Shown here piece by piece: positions 9,261 to 19,149 of a stretch of 64,000 nucleotides of DNA (positions are counted from its first letter, which is position 1; every line of letters starts with the position of its first letter). A program made the translations under genes and the position numbers. A model generated the notes under the pieces. That model searched no databases and was not told the DNA's origin. It was given only the letters and a program-made list of their open reading frames with translations. The DNA is from Rhizobium sp. LC145 (GTDB lineage Bacteria; Pseudomonadota; Alphaproteobacteria; Rhizobiales; Rhizobiaceae). The stretch lies in NCBI RefSeq assembly GCF_001005825.1, contig NZ_LBHV01000004.1, forward strand, positions 310,001-374,000, in the 5' to 3' direction.

Positions 9261-10502
9261 ATGACGGTATCGAGGCGGACGGATATTAAACCTGTTTGGG
9301 GCCGGCTGGTCGCGATCCTGCTCGTCCTCGTCGTGGCCGTTCCGCCCTATGCGCCGCCCGTGGCCGCGCAGGAACGCCGCAACCTTCTGGAAATGCTGTT
9401 CGGCATCCGCCCACGCGAGGAGCGATACGATCGCTATGAGCGGTATGAGGGATACGAACGATACGAGCGGCGGCCGAGATACAATCGCCGCGACCGTTCC
9501 GTCATAGAAACGCCATCCCGCCGCCAGCGCGACCGCAGTACGATACGGGCCGCCACGCCCCGGCCGCAGCGGCCTGCCGCGCCGCCCAAGCCCGCACCGA
9601 TCCCCAAGCTTGAAAATGCCCGCAAGATACTGGTGGTGGGCGACTTTCTCGCGGGCGGGCTCGCCGACGAGCTGAAGACCGCCTTCGAAACCTCCCCCAG
9701 CGTTGCGGTGGAAAACCGCACCAACGGCTCCTCCGGGCTCGTGCGCGAAGACCATTACGACTGGCCGCCGGCCCTGCCCAAGCTGATCGGAGAGGTCGAT
9801 CCGGCCATCGTCGTCGTCATGATCGGCGCCAACGACCGCCAGCAGATGCAGATCGGCTCGACTTCGGAAAAATTCCGCACCGACGCCTGGTTCAAGGAAT
9901 ACGAGCAGCGCGTCAGCCGGCTTGCCGCGATCGCCACCGCGCGCAAGCTGCCCCTGCTCTGGGTTGGCCTGCCTTCCTTCCAGTCTCCTTCCATGATGGC
10001 CGATGCGGTGACGCTGAACGGCATCTACCGTGACCAGGTGGAAAAGGCCGGCGGCGAATTCGTCGATATCTGGGAAGGCTTCGTGGACGAGGAAGGCAAG
10101 TTCATCCTCACCGGCTCCGACATGAACGGCCAGCAGGCTCGCCTGCGCGGCGGCGATGGCATCACTTTCACCACCGCCGGCAAGCGCAAGCTCGCCTTCT
10201 ATGTCGAGAAGCTCGCGCGCCGCCATCTTGGCGAAATGACCGATCCCGACCTCGTGAAGCTGGATGCGAGCAACCTTCCGGCATTGGCTACACTTCCGCC
10301 GGCCGCCAATGCGGTGCCCACTCAGCCGATCAGCCTGGCCGATCCCGAGCTCGACGGCGGCACCGACCTGCTCGGCGCCGGCCAGCCGCCCGTCAGCCTC
10401 GTGCAGTCGCCGCGCGACCTGCTGGTCAAGCGAGGCGAACTGCCCCCCGCCCCTTCCGGCCGTGTGGACGACTATCGGATACCCGCCGCGACGACGCGGT
10501 AG
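9261..10502 (+). CDS. SGNH-fold (DUF459-like) protein lacking catalytic Ser and His
   Basis: A 413-residue exported or membrane-anchored protein with one hydrophobic segment at residues 14-36. Residues 53-75 are a Tyr/Arg/Glu-rich repetitive stretch (YDRYERYEGYERYERR), then a Pro/Arg-rich linker. The SGNH-like domain covers about 122-330. Block I reads VVGDFLAGGL, with Phe129 where the nucleophile Ser is expected. Block III IGAND (188-192) is intact. Block V reads GDGITFT, with Thr302 where the catalytic His is expected. The fold therefore looks retained while the Ser/His pair is missing, suggesting a binding or scaffolding role. It follows the lytic transglycosylase by 73 bases in the same direction, which hints at a cell-wall function. 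Confidence 0.8.
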   Translation: MTVSRRTDIKPVWGRLVAILLVLVVAVPPYAPPVAAQERRNLLEMLFGIRPREERYDRYERYEGYERYERRPRYNRRDRSVIETPSRRQRDRSTIRAATPRPQRPAAPPKPAPIPKLENARKILVVGDFLAGGLADELKTAFETSPSVAVENRTNGSSGLVREDHYDWPPALPKLIGEVDPAIVVVMIGANDRQQMQIGSTSEKFRTDAWFKEYEQRVSRLAAIATARKLPLLWVGLPSFQSPSMMADAVTLNGIYRDQVEKAGGEFVDIWEGFVDEEGKFILTGSDMNGQQARLRGGDGITFTTAGKRKLAFYVEKLARRHLGEMTDPDLVKLDASNLPALATLPPAANAVPTQPISLADPELDGGTDLLGAGQPPVSLVQSPRDLLVKRGELPPAPSGRVDDYRIPAATTR

Positions 10503-10521
10503 TTGCCGGAAGTCTCGCTCC

Positions 10522-10571
10522 GCCCCTCATCCGGCTGCCGCCACCTTCTCCCCGCGAGCGGGGTTAGGGGC
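10522..10571. repeat. Rhizobial REP-like intergenic palindrome, copy 1
   Basis: The segment GCCCCTCATCCGGCTGCCGC followed by CACCTTCTCCCCGC is identical over 34 bases to the reverse complement of 53037-53070 in the pgm-glgX spacer. It is followed by a short hairpin (CCCCGC ga GCGGGG). Elements of this type are scattered through rhizobial intergenic DNA. It lies between the convergent SGNH gene and the deoxyribosyltransferase gene and could act as a transcription stop or structural element. Confidence 0.85.
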
Positions 10572-10610
10572 AATTTCAAAATGATCTGCCGTCGCGGGAC
10601 AGGATACGCA

Positions 10611-11213
10611 TCAACCTACAGGATCGACCACTCGCGCCTTGTCCACCCGTTGCCTCTCCGCATACCATCTGAGGCATTCCTCGAAGCCCGTAAGATCGGT
10701 ATAGAGCGCATCGGGTGCTGCCGCATGGACGGCGATATGGCCGCCGCGCCGTTCGATGCCGCCGTGAAGCATGAGATTGTCGATCATGTCGAAATCTTCG
10801 AGAGACATTCCGTCCGGCCCACGACGCCGGCCGTCCTCGCCCTCGCGAACGTTTCCGTCGTAAAACCCGGCGGTTCGCGCAAAGTGGCTGTCGGCGACAT
10901 TGGTATAGGCCGCGACCACCTTGCCCTGCGCGCACATATAGCCGAGCTCGAAGGTCGTGCCGATATCGGCGGCGATGCCCCGGAACGGCGTGAGGTTTGC
11001 GATGATGCCGTCGGCCGCATTCATCATGCCCTCGTCGACGGCACTGATCTTCAAGCCGAATCCATGGCGCGTCGGCGCCGGCTCGATGGAGATGTCGCCG
11101 GGGCAGATCGGCTGGAAACCATAGGTCCGCGCCAGGGCCGCCTTCGCATCGAGCATCTGCCGGGCATTCGGAAGGAAGACCTCCGGTCCGGCAAGGTAGA
11201 GTTTCAGGCTCAT
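10611..11213 (-). CDS. Nucleoside 2-deoxyribosyltransferase
   Basis: A 200-residue cytoplasmic enzyme of the family that moves deoxyribose between bases or hydrolyses deoxynucleoside monophosphates (RCL type). The N-terminus KLYLAGPEVF and the segment ADIGTTFELGY, which should hold the nucleophilic Glu, are the recognisable parts. The middle (DGIIANLTPFRG) also fits. Its stop lies 40 bases from the REP-like element. It is 35 bases downstream of gltD on the same strand and might be co-transcribed with it. Exact substrate is unknown; salvage of deoxynucleosides is the likely role. Confidence 0.88.
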   Translation of the reverse strand: MSLKLYLAGPEVFLPNARQMLDAKAALARTYGFQPICPGDISIEPAPTRHGFGLKISAVDEGMMNAADGIIANLTPFRGIAADIGTTFELGYMCAQGKVVAAYTNVADSHFARTAGFYDGNVREGEDGRRRGPDGMSLEDFDMIDNLMLHGGIERRGGHIAVHAAAPDALYTDLTGFEECLRWYAERQRVDKARVVDPVG

Positions 11214-11248
11214 CGGACCGTGGTCTCCCGCTCGAACGGCTCTGCCGC

Positions 11249-12703
11249 TCAGCGCGGCAGGACCGAGCTTCCCATCAGCGCCTCGTCGATGGCGCGGGCC
11301 GCCTGACGGCCCTCGCGGATCGCCCAGACCACCAGCGACTGGCCGCGGCGCACGTCGCCGGCCGTCCAGAACTTGTCGACCGAGGTCTTGTAGTCACGGT
11401 CGTTGGCGACGACGTTGGTCGAGCCGCGGCGGTCGAGATTGAGCGTCAGCTTGCCTTCGAGCTCGGCAAGAATGCCGTCCGTCAGAGGGCCGGAAAAGCC
11501 GATGGCGATGAAGGCGAGATCGGCCTTGATGATGAATTCCGTGCCGGCGATCGGCTTGCGGCGCTCGTCCACCTCGCAGCAGCGCACGCCGGTCAACTGT
11601 CCGTCTTCGCCGATGAACTCGAGAGTGGCCACCTGGAACTCGCGGATCGCGCCCTCGGCCTGGCTGGACGAGGTGCGCATCTTGGTGGCCCAGAACGGCC
11701 AGACGGCGAGCTTGTCTTCCTTTTCCGGCGGCTGCGGGCGGATGTCGAGCTGCGTCACCTTGACGGCGCCCTGGCGGAAGGCGGTGCCGACGCAGTCGGA
11801 TGCCGTATCGCCGCCGCCGACGACCACCACATGCTTGGCGCCGGCAAGGATCGGCTCCGCCGCCCATGCCACGCTGTCGATGTTCTCGCGGCCGATCCGG
11901 CGGTTCTGCTGCACCAGATAGGGCATGGCGTCGTAGACGCCGTGCAGGTCGGCGCCGGGAATGCCGGCCGGACGCGGCGTTTCCGAGCCGCCGCAATAGA
12001 GAACTGCGTCATGCTCGGCGATAAGCTTCTCGACGGGCATGTCGACGCCCACGTTGACGCCCGTATGGAAGGTAACGCCCTCGCCCTTCATCTGCTCGAC
12101 GCGCCGGTCGATGAAGTTCTTCTCCATCTTGAAGTCCGGAATGCCGTAGCGCAGCAGCCCGCCGGGCTTGGATTCACGCTCGTAGACATGCACTTCATGG
12201 CCCGCGCGGCCGAGCTGCTGGGCGGCCGCCATGCCGGCCGGGCCCGAGCCGATGACCGCGACCTTCTTTCCGGTATGAACCGTCGCCGGCTGCGGCGCGA
12301 TGAAGCCCAGTTCATAGGCCTTGTCGGCGATCGCCTGCTCCACGGTCTTGATGGCGACCGGCGTATCCTCGAGGTTCAGCGTGCAGGCCTCCTCGCAGGG
12401 CGCGGGGCAGACGCGGCCGGTGAATTCCGGGAAGTTGTTGGTGGAATGGAGGTTGCGAATCGCCTCCTCCCACTTGTTGTTGTAGACGAGATCGTTCCAG
12501 TCCGGGATCTGGTTGTGCACCGGACAGCCGGTCGGCCCGTGGCAATAGGGAATGCCGCAATCCATGCAGCGCGCCGCCTGCTTGGTAACTTCCGCATCGG
12601 ACATCGGGATCGTGAATTCGCGGAAATGGCGGATACGGTCGGAGGCCGGCTGATACTTCGCCACGCTCCGGTCGATTTCCAGGAAACCCGTTACCTTGCC
12701 CAT
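11249..12703 (-). CDS. gltD: Glutamate synthase (NADPH) small subunit
   Basis: A 484-residue iron-sulfur/FAD protein that passes NADPH electrons to GltB for glutamate formation from 2-oxoglutarate and glutamine. N-terminal cysteines Cys46, Cys49, Cys54 and Cys60 (RCMDCGIPYCHGPTGC), then RVCPAPCEEAC, supply the [4Fe-4S] ligands. The FAD fold VAVIGSGPAGMAAAQQL begins near residue 148. The NADPH fold HVVVVGGGDTASDC comes near residue 287. Length is normal. It is third in the order gltB, 54-codon gene, gltD, with a 12-base gap from the small gene. The arrangement ensures stoichiometric expression. Confidence 0.97.
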   Translation of the reverse strand: MGKVTGFLEIDRSVAKYQPASDRIRHFREFTIPMSDAEVTKQAARCMDCGIPYCHGPTGCPVHNQIPDWNDLVYNNKWEEAIRNLHSTNNFPEFTGRVCPAPCEEACTLNLEDTPVAIKTVEQAIADKAYELGFIAPQPATVHTGKKVAVIGSGPAGMAAAQQLGRAGHEVHVYERESKPGGLLRYGIPDFKMEKNFIDRRVEQMKGEGVTFHTGVNVGVDMPVEKLIAEHDAVLYCGGSETPRPAGIPGADLHGVYDAMPYLVQQNRRIGRENIDSVAWAAEPILAGAKHVVVVGGGDTASDCVGTAFRQGAVKVTQLDIRPQPPEKEDKLAVWPFWATKMRTSSSQAEGAIREFQVATLEFIGEDGQLTGVRCCEVDERRKPIAGTEFIIKADLAFIAIGFSGPLTDGILAELEGKLTLNLDRRGSTNVVANDRDYKTSVDKFWTAGDVRRGQSLVVWAIREGRQAARAIDEALMGSSVLPR

Positions 12704-12715
12704 ATTTCTACCTCT

Positions 12716-12880
12716 TCAAAGCAGGGTGCCCGTAGGACCCCAGTACCAGTAGGCGAAACCCATGACCGCCCCCAGTACGATGAATTCGATTGCGACTTCG
12801 CCGTTCATTCCGAATGCAACCGCCGGAACGGCGATCGCGATCAGCACCGAAATCAGCCGGTGCATGAAGGGCCAACTCAT
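12716..12880 (-). CDS. 54-residue membrane protein encoded between gltB and gltD
   Basis: An open frame of 54 codons begins with ATG at 12880, overlapping the gltB stop as ATGA, and ends at 12716, 12 bases before gltD. Two hydrophobic stretches are visible: residues 9-24 ([16 protein letters not shown]) and 31-48 ([18 protein letters not shown]), joined by a short MNGEVA loop. That suggests a hairpin in the inner membrane. The tight packing and the stop-start overlap argue that it is translated. I do not recognise the family. It may tether the glutamate synthase complex to the membrane or be a small regulator; that is inference. Confidence 0.78.
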   Translation of the reverse strand: MSWPFMHRLISVLIAIAVPAVAFGMNGEVAIEFIVLGAVMGFAYWYWGPTGTLL

Positions 12881-15800
12881 TCCGCGGCAATGCCCATCCG
12901 CATGCGCTCCATTTCCTCCAGCGCGCGCCGGTATTCAACCGGCATGACCTTGCGGAACTTCGGCCGGTACTCGCTCCAGCGATCAAGGATTTCCTTGGCG
13001 CGGGTCGAGCCCGTGTAGTGCATGTGGTTGGAGATGAGCTGGTAGAGGCGCTCCTCGTCGTGGCGCGTCATGTCCTCGGAAACGTCCACGCGTCCCTTGT
13101 GCATGATGTCGCCGCCATGATGGTGCAGCTTCTCCAGCATGTCGTCCTCTTCCGGAACCGGCTCGAGCTCGACCATCGCCATGTTGCAGCGCTTGGCGAA
13201 ATCGCCCTGCTCGTCGAGCACATAGGCGACGCCGCCGGACATGCCGGCCGCGAAGTTGCGGCCCGTCTCGCCGATCACCACGACGACGCCACCCGTCATG
13301 TATTCGCAGCCGTGGTCGCCCACGCCCTCGACGACGGCGATCGCCCCGGAGTTACGCACGGCGAAGCGCTCGCCAGCCACACCACGGAAATAGCACTCGC
13401 CCGTGATCGCGCCGTAAAGCACAGTATTGCCGACGATGATCGAGTTTTCGGCCACGAGCTTGGAGTTCTCCGGCGGGCGCACGATGATGCGACCACCCGA
13501 AAGCCCCTTGCCGACATAGTCGTTGCCGTCGCCGACGAGATCGAAGGTGATGCCGCGCGCGAGGAAGGCGCCGAAGGACTGCCCGGCCGTGCCGGTCAGC
13601 GTCACATGGATCGTATCGTCCTTGAGGCCCTTGTGGCCCCAGCGCTTGGCAAGCGCACCGGAAAGCATCGCGCCGGCGGAGCGGTCGACGTTCTTGATCG
13701 GCACTTCGAAGACCACCGGCTCCTTGCTTTCGAGCGCCGGCATCGACTTTTCGATCAGCTTGCGGTCGAGGATGTCGTCGATCGGGTGCTTCTGCCGCTC
13801 CGTCCAGTAGGTCGCTTCCTTGGGAGCCTCCACCTTGTGGAAGATCTTCGTGAAGTCGAGCCCCTTGGACTTCCAGTGGGCGATCGCCTCGTCCTTCTCC
13901 AGCAGTTCGGACATGCCGATGATGTCGTCGAGTTTGGTGAAGCCGAGCGATGCGAGGATTTCACGCACCTCTTCGGCCACGAAGAAGAAGTAGTTAATGA
14001 CGTGCTCGGGCGTGCCCTTGAAGCGCTTGCGCAGAACCGGGTCCTGCGTGGCCACACCGACCGGACAGGTATTCAGGTGGCACTTGCGCATCATGATGCA
14101 GCCGGCGGCGATCAATGGCGCGGTGGCGAAGCCGAATTCGTCGGCGCCGAGCAGCGCCCCGACGATGACGTCCCGGCCGGTCTTCAAGCCCCCGTCCACC
14201 TGCAGCGCGATGCGCGAGCGAAGCCCGTTCAGCACCAGCGTCTGCTGGGTTTCGGCAAGGCCGATTTCCCAAGGTGATCCGGCATGCTTCAGCGAAGTGA
14301 GCGGCGAAGCCCCAGTGCCGCCGTCGAAGCCCGCGACCGTGATATGGTCGGCGCGCGCCTTGGCGACGCCCGCCGCAACCGTGCCGACGCCCACTTCCGA
14401 GACGAGCTTCACGGAAATGTCCGAGGTCGGGTTGACGTTCTTCAGGTCGTAGATCAGCTGCGCCAGGTCTTCGATCGAATAGATGTCGTGGTGCGGCGGC
14501 GGCGAAATGAGGCCCACACCCGGCGTCGAGTGGCGGGTCTTGGCAACCGTCGCATCCACCTTGTGGCCGGGCAGCTGGCCGCCCTCGCCGGGCTTTGCGC
14601 CCTGCGCCACCTTGATCTGCAGCATGTCCGCGTTGACCAGATATTCGGTCGTGACGCCGAAGCGGCCGGACGCGATCTGCTTGATCGCCGAGCGTTCCGG
14701 GTTCTGGCTACCGTCCGCCAGCGGCATGTAGCGGTCGCTTTCCTCGCCGCCCTCGCCGGTGTTCGACTTGCCGCCGATCCGGTTCATGGCGATCGCCAGC
14801 GTCGTATGCGCCTCGCGGGAAATCGAGCCGAAGGACATGGCGCCCGTCGAGAAGCGCTTGACGATATCGACTGCCGGCTCGACCTGATCGACGGAAACCG
14901 GCTTGCGGCCGATCTGATCCGCCGTCTTGATGTTGAACAGGCCGCGGATGGTGTTCATCCGAAGCGCCGTCTCGTTCACCATCTCGGCGAATTCGCGGTA
15001 GCGGTCCTGGCTGTTGCCGCGCACGGCATGCTGCAGGGAGGCAACCGCATCCGGCGTCCAGGCGTGGCTTTCGCCGCGCATGCGGTAGGCGTATTCGCCG
15101 CCGATATCGAGCGTGGAGGCTAGAACCGGGTCCTTGCCGAAAGCGGCATGGTGACGGGCGACCGTCTCTTCGGCGATCTCCTTGAGGCCGATGCCTTCGA
15201 TCGAAGTCGCCGTGCCGAAGAAATATTTCTCGACCAGTTCCGAGGAGAGGCCGATCGCATCGAAGATCTGCGCGCCGCAATAGGACTGGTAGGTCGAAAT
15301 GCCCATCTTGGACATGACCTTGAGGATGCCCTTACCCACCGCCTTGATGTAGCGGTAGACGATCTCGCTCGCATCGACTTCCTTCGGGAATTCGCCGCGC
15401 ATGTGCATGTCGGTCAGCGTATCGAAGGCGAGATACGGGTTGATCGCTTCCGCGCCGAAGCCGGCAAGACAGCAGAAGTGATGGATTTCGCGCGGCTCGC
15501 CCGATTCGACGACAAGACCGACCGAGGTGCGAAGCCCCTTGCGGATCAGGTGGTGATGCACGGCCGCGGTCGCCAGCAGCGCCGGGATCGCGATACGGTC
15601 CGGCCCGATCTGGCGATCGGAGAGCACGATAATGTTGTAGCCGCCCTTGACCGCCGCTTCCGCGCGCTCGCAGAGGCGGTCGAGCATCTCCGGCATGCCT
15701 TCGGCGCCACGCTCGATGTCATAGGTGAAATCGAGCGTCTTGGTATCGAAGTGATCTTCGACATGACCGATGGAGCGGATCTTTTCGAGATCGCCATTGG

Positions 15801-17610
15801 TCAGGATCGGCTGGCGCACCTCCATCCGCTTCGCCCGCGCCATGCCCTCATGGTCGAGGATGTTCGGACGCGGACCGATGAAGGAGACGAGGCTCATCAC
15901 CAGTTCTTCGCGGATCGGATCGATCGGCGGGTTCGTCACCTGCGCGAAGTTCTGCTTGAAATAGGTGTAGAGCAGCTTCGACTTGTCGGACATGGCCGAG
16001 ATCGGCGTATCGGTGCCCATCGAGCCGATGGCTTCCTGACCCGTCGTCGCCATCGGCGACATCAGGATCTTGGTGTCCTCGCTCGTGTAGCCGAAGGCCT
16101 GCTGGCGGTCGAGCAGCGATACGTCGCGGCGCAGCGCCCGCGGTTCCACCGGCTTCAGGTCTTCCAGAATGAGCTGCGTGCGGTCGAGCCAGTTCCGATA
16201 GGGATGCTTGGTCGCAAGCTCGGTCTTCACCTCTTCGTCTGAGACGATGCTGCCCTTTTCCATATCGATCAGCAGCATCTTGCCGGGCTGCAGGCGCCAC
16301 TTCTTGACGATGCTCTCCTCCGGCACCGGCAGCGTGCCCGCTTCGGAGGCAAGAATGATGCGATCGTCGTCGGTCACCATGTAGCGGGCCGGACGCAGGC
16401 CGTTGCGGTCGAGCGTCGCGCCGATCTGCTTGCCGTCGGTGAAACAGACGGCGGCCGGGCCGTCCCACGGCTCCATCAGCGCCGCATGATATTCGTAGAA
16501 GGCTTTGCGCTCCTTCGACATGGACTGGTTGCCCGCCCAGGCCTCCGGGATCAGCATCATCATGGCATGCGCCAGCGAATAGCCGCCGCGCACGAGGAAT
16601 TCGAGTGCGTTGTCGAAACAGGCCGTATCCGACTGGCCCTCGTAGGAGATCGGCCAGAGCTTGGAGATGTCGTCGCCGAAGAGCGGCGAGGAGACGGAAG
16701 CCTGACGCGCTGCCATCCAGTTGACGTTGCCGCGCAGCGTGTTGATCTCGCCGTTATGGGCGACCATGCGGTAGGGATGCGCGAGCTTCCACGACGGGAA
16801 GGTGTTGGTCGAGAAGCGCTGGTGCACGAGCGCCACGGCGCTCTCGAAGCGCGGATCGGCCAGGTCCTTGTAATAGGCGCCGACCTGGTAGGCCAGGAAC
16901 ATGCCCTTGTAGACGATGGTCGAGGAAGACAGCGACACCGGATAGAAGCCGGTCTCCTGACCGCCGAACTGATCGTAGATGCGGTTGGAGATCACCTTGC
17001 GGATGAGAAAGAGCTGCCGCTCGAATTCCAGGTTGGTCGCGGCATCCCGGCCGGCGCCGATGAAGACCTGCAGGTGATAGGGCTCGGTGGCGGCGATATC
17101 CGGCGCCTTGGAGAGCGAGGAATTGTCGACCGGCACGTCGCGGAAACCCAGGAACTGCTGCCCCTCCTCCGCGATCACATCGACGATCACCTTCTTGAAA
17201 TGCTCGATCTGCTCTGCATCGCGCGGCAGGAAGAAATGGCCGACCGCATATTCGCCGGCCTTCGGCAGGGTGACGCCCTGCTTCGCCATCTCCTCGCGGA
17301 AGAAGCGATCGGGAATCTGCACCAGAATACCCGCGCCGTCACCCATCAGCGGGTCGGCACCCACCGCGCCGCGATGCGTCAGGTTTTCGAGAATGAAGAG
17401 GCCGTCCTTGACGATCTGGTGCGACTTCTTGCCCTTCATATGGGCGATGAAGCCGACGCCGCAGGCGTCATGCTCGTTGCGGGGATCGTAAAGACCTTGG
17501 CGCGCCGGCACGCCGGAGGCCTTGAAGGACCCGGCCGGGGGGACGAGCGCTTTCGTCTCGGCGGACATCGGGACCATCTGGCCGGACATCTCGGAGATTA
17601 TCTTCGTCAT
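12877..17610 (-). CDS. gltB: Glutamate synthase (NADPH) large subunit
   Basis: A 1577-residue precursor. The start is ATG 17610, with AGGAGG seven bases upstream; frames beginning further up would bury that site. The class II glutaminase domain starts at Cys50 in [11 protein letters not shown], so about 49 residues must be removed as a propeptide. The central domain and the FMN-binding synthase domain follow ([39 protein letters not shown]). A cysteine-rich [3Fe-4S] segment ([16 protein letters not shown]) and the C-terminal GXGXG beta-helix ([17 protein letters not shown]) complete it. It makes glutamate with GltD. A dyad about 200 bases upstream is a candidate control site. Confidence 0.97.
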   Translation of the reverse strand: MTKIISEMSGQMVPMSAETKALVPPAGSFKASGVPARQGLYDPRNEHDACGVGFIAHMKGKKSHQIVKDGLFILENLTHRGAVGADPLMGDGAGILVQIPDRFFREEMAKQGVTLPKAGEYAVGHFFLPRDAEQIEHFKKVIVDVIAEEGQQFLGFRDVPVDNSSLSKAPDIAATEPYHLQVFIGAGRDAATNLEFERQLFLIRKVISNRIYDQFGGQETGFYPVSLSSSTIVYKGMFLAYQVGAYYKDLADPRFESAVALVHQRFSTNTFPSWKLAHPYRMVAHNGEINTLRGNVNWMAARQASVSSPLFGDDISKLWPISYEGQSDTACFDNALEFLVRGGYSLAHAMMMLIPEAWAGNQSMSKERKAFYEYHAALMEPWDGPAAVCFTDGKQIGATLDRNGLRPARYMVTDDDRIILASEAGTLPVPEESIVKKWRLQPGKMLLIDMEKGSIVSDEEVKTELATKHPYRNWLDRTQLILEDLKPVEPRALRRDVSLLDRQQAFGYTSEDTKILMSPMATTGQEAIGSMGTDTPISAMSDKSKLLYTYFKQNFAQVTNPPIDPIREELVMSLVSFIGPRPNILDHEGMARAKRMEVRQPILTNGDLEKIRSIGHVEDHFDTKTLDFTYDIERGAEGMPEMLDRLCERAEAAVKGGYNIIVLSDRQIGPDRIAIPALLATAAVHHHLIRKGLRTSVGLVVESGEPREIHHFCCLAGFGAEAINPYLAFDTLTDMHMRGEFPKEVDASEIVYRYIKAVGKGILKVMSKMGISTYQSYCGAQIFDAIGLSSELVEKYFFGTATSIEGIGLKEIAEETVARHHAAFGKDPVLASTLDIGGEYAYRMRGESHAWTPDAVASLQHAVRGNSQDRYREFAEMVNETALRMNTIRGLFNIKTADQIGRKPVSVDQVEPAVDIVKRFSTGAMSFGSISREAHTTLAIAMNRIGGKSNTGEGGEESDRYMPLADGSQNPERSAIKQIASGRFGVTTEYLVNADMLQIKVAQGAKPGEGGQLPGHKVDATVAKTRHSTPGVGLISPPPHHDIYSIEDLAQLIYDLKNVNPTSDISVKLVSEVGVGTVAAGVAKARADHITVAGFDGGTGASPLTSLKHAGSPWEIGLAETQQTLVLNGLRSRIALQVDGGLKTGRDVIVGALLGADEFGFATAPLIAAGCIMMRKCHLNTCPVGVATQDPVLRKRFKGTPEHVINYFFFVAEEVREILASLGFTKLDDIIGMSELLEKDEAIAHWKSKGLDFTKIFHKVEAPKEATYWTERQKHPIDDILDRKLIEKSMPALESKEPVVFEVPIKNVDRSAGAMLSGALAKRWGHKGLKDDTIHVTLTGTAGQSFGAFLARGITFDLVGDGNDYVGKGLSGGRIIVRPPENSKLVAENSIIVGNTVLYGAITGECYFRGVAGERFAVRNSGAIAVVEGVGDHGCEYMTGGVVVVIGETGRNFAAGMSGGVAYVLDEQGDFAKRCNMAMVELEPVPEEDDMLEKLHHHGGDIMHKGRVDVSEDMTRHDEERLYQLISNHMHYTGSTRAKEILDRWSEYRPKFRKVMPVEYRRALEEMERMRMGIAAE

Positions 17611-18083
17611 CGTCATCCCTCCTGTTGGCCGCTTCTTCGAGCGGGCAAAGTGGCTCTCAACTGTTTCTTCCGGATGACAGGCCGCGGCCATTCCGTTCGC
17701 ACGAATGGCGCCGCTCCAGCGTTTACCGCAGCCTTGATAGGAGCAGCATAACCCGGATCGGCGCGAGCGTCACGGAAAGCCTGGAACCGAAGCCTCCGAA
17801 TTCTCGAAAATAGGACAACACTTCTGTCCTATTTCTCAAAATCTATGACACGCTTTCGCCCCGTTCACAAGAGGCGTCTTCAAAAAGTTGGAGCCGAAAA
17901 CGACAGGAGATTATCCCATCATCAAGACGTGCGAAATTTAATTACGCGGAATGCCTGATCGATTCCGTTTGATTGCGTACGGCAACAGGTCACGCTCTCT
18001 ACGCAAAGGTAACGATTGATTGCCGTCTCAAAAGGCTTAATTTCACGATCGCCTCCCCCGACGTTTCAAGGTGATTTTTCAAG
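17611..18083. other. 473-base divergent intergenic region between gltB and the threonine aldolase gene
   Basis: No supported coding frame. It should contain the promoters of gltB (minus) and the aldolase gene (plus). The only clear structure is the dyad at 17808-17834. The half next to the aldolase gene is noticeably more AT-rich than the surrounding genes. Confidence 0.6.
17808..17834. promoter_or_regulatory. Perfect 10-bp dyad upstream of gltB (candidate operator)
   Basis: AAATAGGACA at 17808-17817 is repeated in inverse as TGTCCTATTT at 17825-17834, with a seven-base AT-rich centre. No T-run follows on either strand, so it looks like a dimeric protein-binding site rather than a terminator. 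It is about 200 bases before gltB and 250 before the aldolase gene. I do not recognise the regulator. Confidence 0.55.
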
Positions 18084-19136
18084 ATGTTCTTCGCTTCCGA
18101 CAACTGGGCCGGCGCCCATTCCACCATCAATGAGCGCCTCCTTAAGGAATCCACCCGCTTCGCCGCCGCCTATGGCACCAGCGAACTCGACAAGTCGATC
18201 GAGCTGCGCTTCAACGAACTCTTCGAGCGTGAAGTCTCGGTCTATTTCGTCGCGACCGGCACGGCCGCCAATTCGCTCTCGCTCGCAAGCGTCGCAAAGC
18301 CCGGCGGCGTAACCTTCTGCCATTCGGAAGCGCATGTGATCGAGGATGAATGCGGCGCGCCGGATTTCTTCAGCGGCATGCGCATGATCCCGGTCGAAGG
18401 CCCGCACGGAAAGATGGACCCGGAAAACCTTGTCGAGCGTATCGCCCGCTACCCGCAGGACGCCGTGCACCATGGCCGCGCCGCCGCCGTCACGCTCACC
18501 CAGGCGACGGAAGTCGGCACCGTCTATTCGCTGGAAGAGATCGATGCGGTCTCGAAAATCGCCAGGGAAAACGGTCTGCCGCTCCACATGGATGGCGCCC
18601 GTTTCGCCAACGCGCTCGTGGCGCTCGGCGCAACGCCTGCGGAAATGACCTGGAAGCGCGGCGTCGATATTCTTTCCTTCGGCGGCACCAAGAACGGCTG
18701 CTGGTGCGCGGAGGCGATCGTCTTCTTCGACCCCGCGCTCGCCAAGGACTTCGCCTTTCTCCGCAAGCGCTCGGCCCAGCTCTTCTCCAAGAGCCGCTTC
18801 ATCGCCGCCCAGTTCGAAGCCTATCTGCAGGATGGTCTGTGGCTGAAGCTTGCTGCCCATGCCAATGCCATGGCGGACCGCCTGCGCGCCGGCCTCGACC
18901 GCTCCAACAGCGCCCGGCAGGCCTGGAAGACGACCTCCAACGAGATCTTCGTCGTGGTCAAGAAGGACGCCGCCCAGGCCGCCGAGGCGAAGGGCGCAAA
19001 GTTCTACGACTGGCTGGAGCCGCGCGACATGCCGGAGCCGGTGGGCAAGGACGAGATGCTCGTTCGTCTCGTCACCAGCTTCGCCACCACCGAAGAGGAT
19101 GTGGACCAGTTCGTCGCGCTGGCGACCGGCCGCTGA
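18084..19136 (+). CDS. ltaE: Low-specificity L-threonine aldolase
   Basis: A 350-residue PLP enzyme of fold type I that cleaves L-threonine and L-allo-threonine to glycine and acetaldehyde. The PLP lysine is Lys203 in FGGTKNGC. Upstream are the PLP-stacking region with FCHSEAHVIEDECGAP and the Asp of LHMDGARFAN, typical of the beta-eliminating lyase/threonine aldolase group. Length is normal. AAGGTG nine bases before the ATG is the ribosome site. It converges with the LysR gene 13 bases away. Supplying glycine would connect it loosely to the sarcosine/C1 genes elsewhere in the window. Confidence 0.93.
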   Translation: MFFASDNWAGAHSTINERLLKESTRFAAAYGTSELDKSIELRFNELFEREVSVYFVATGTAANSLSLASVAKPGGVTFCHSEAHVIEDECGAPDFFSGMRMIPVEGPHGKMDPENLVERIARYPQDAVHHGRAAAVTLTQATEVGTVYSLEEIDAVSKIARENGLPLHMDGARFANALVALGATPAEMTWKRGVDILSFGGTKNGCWCAEAIVFFDPALAKDFAFLRKRSAQLFSKSRFIAAQFEAYLQDGLWLKLAAHANAMADRLRAGLDRSNSARQAWKTTSNEIFVVVKKDAAQAAEAKGAKFYDWLEPRDMPEPVGKDEMLVRLVTSFATTEEDVDQFVALATGR

Positions 19137-19149
19137 ATCAGGTTCGATT

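Noticed and set aside
12881..17600. Long plus-strand frames antisense to gltB
   Set aside because: They mirror the codon structure of gltB, have no ribosome sites and no domain-like sequence; they are shadows of a GC-rich gene.
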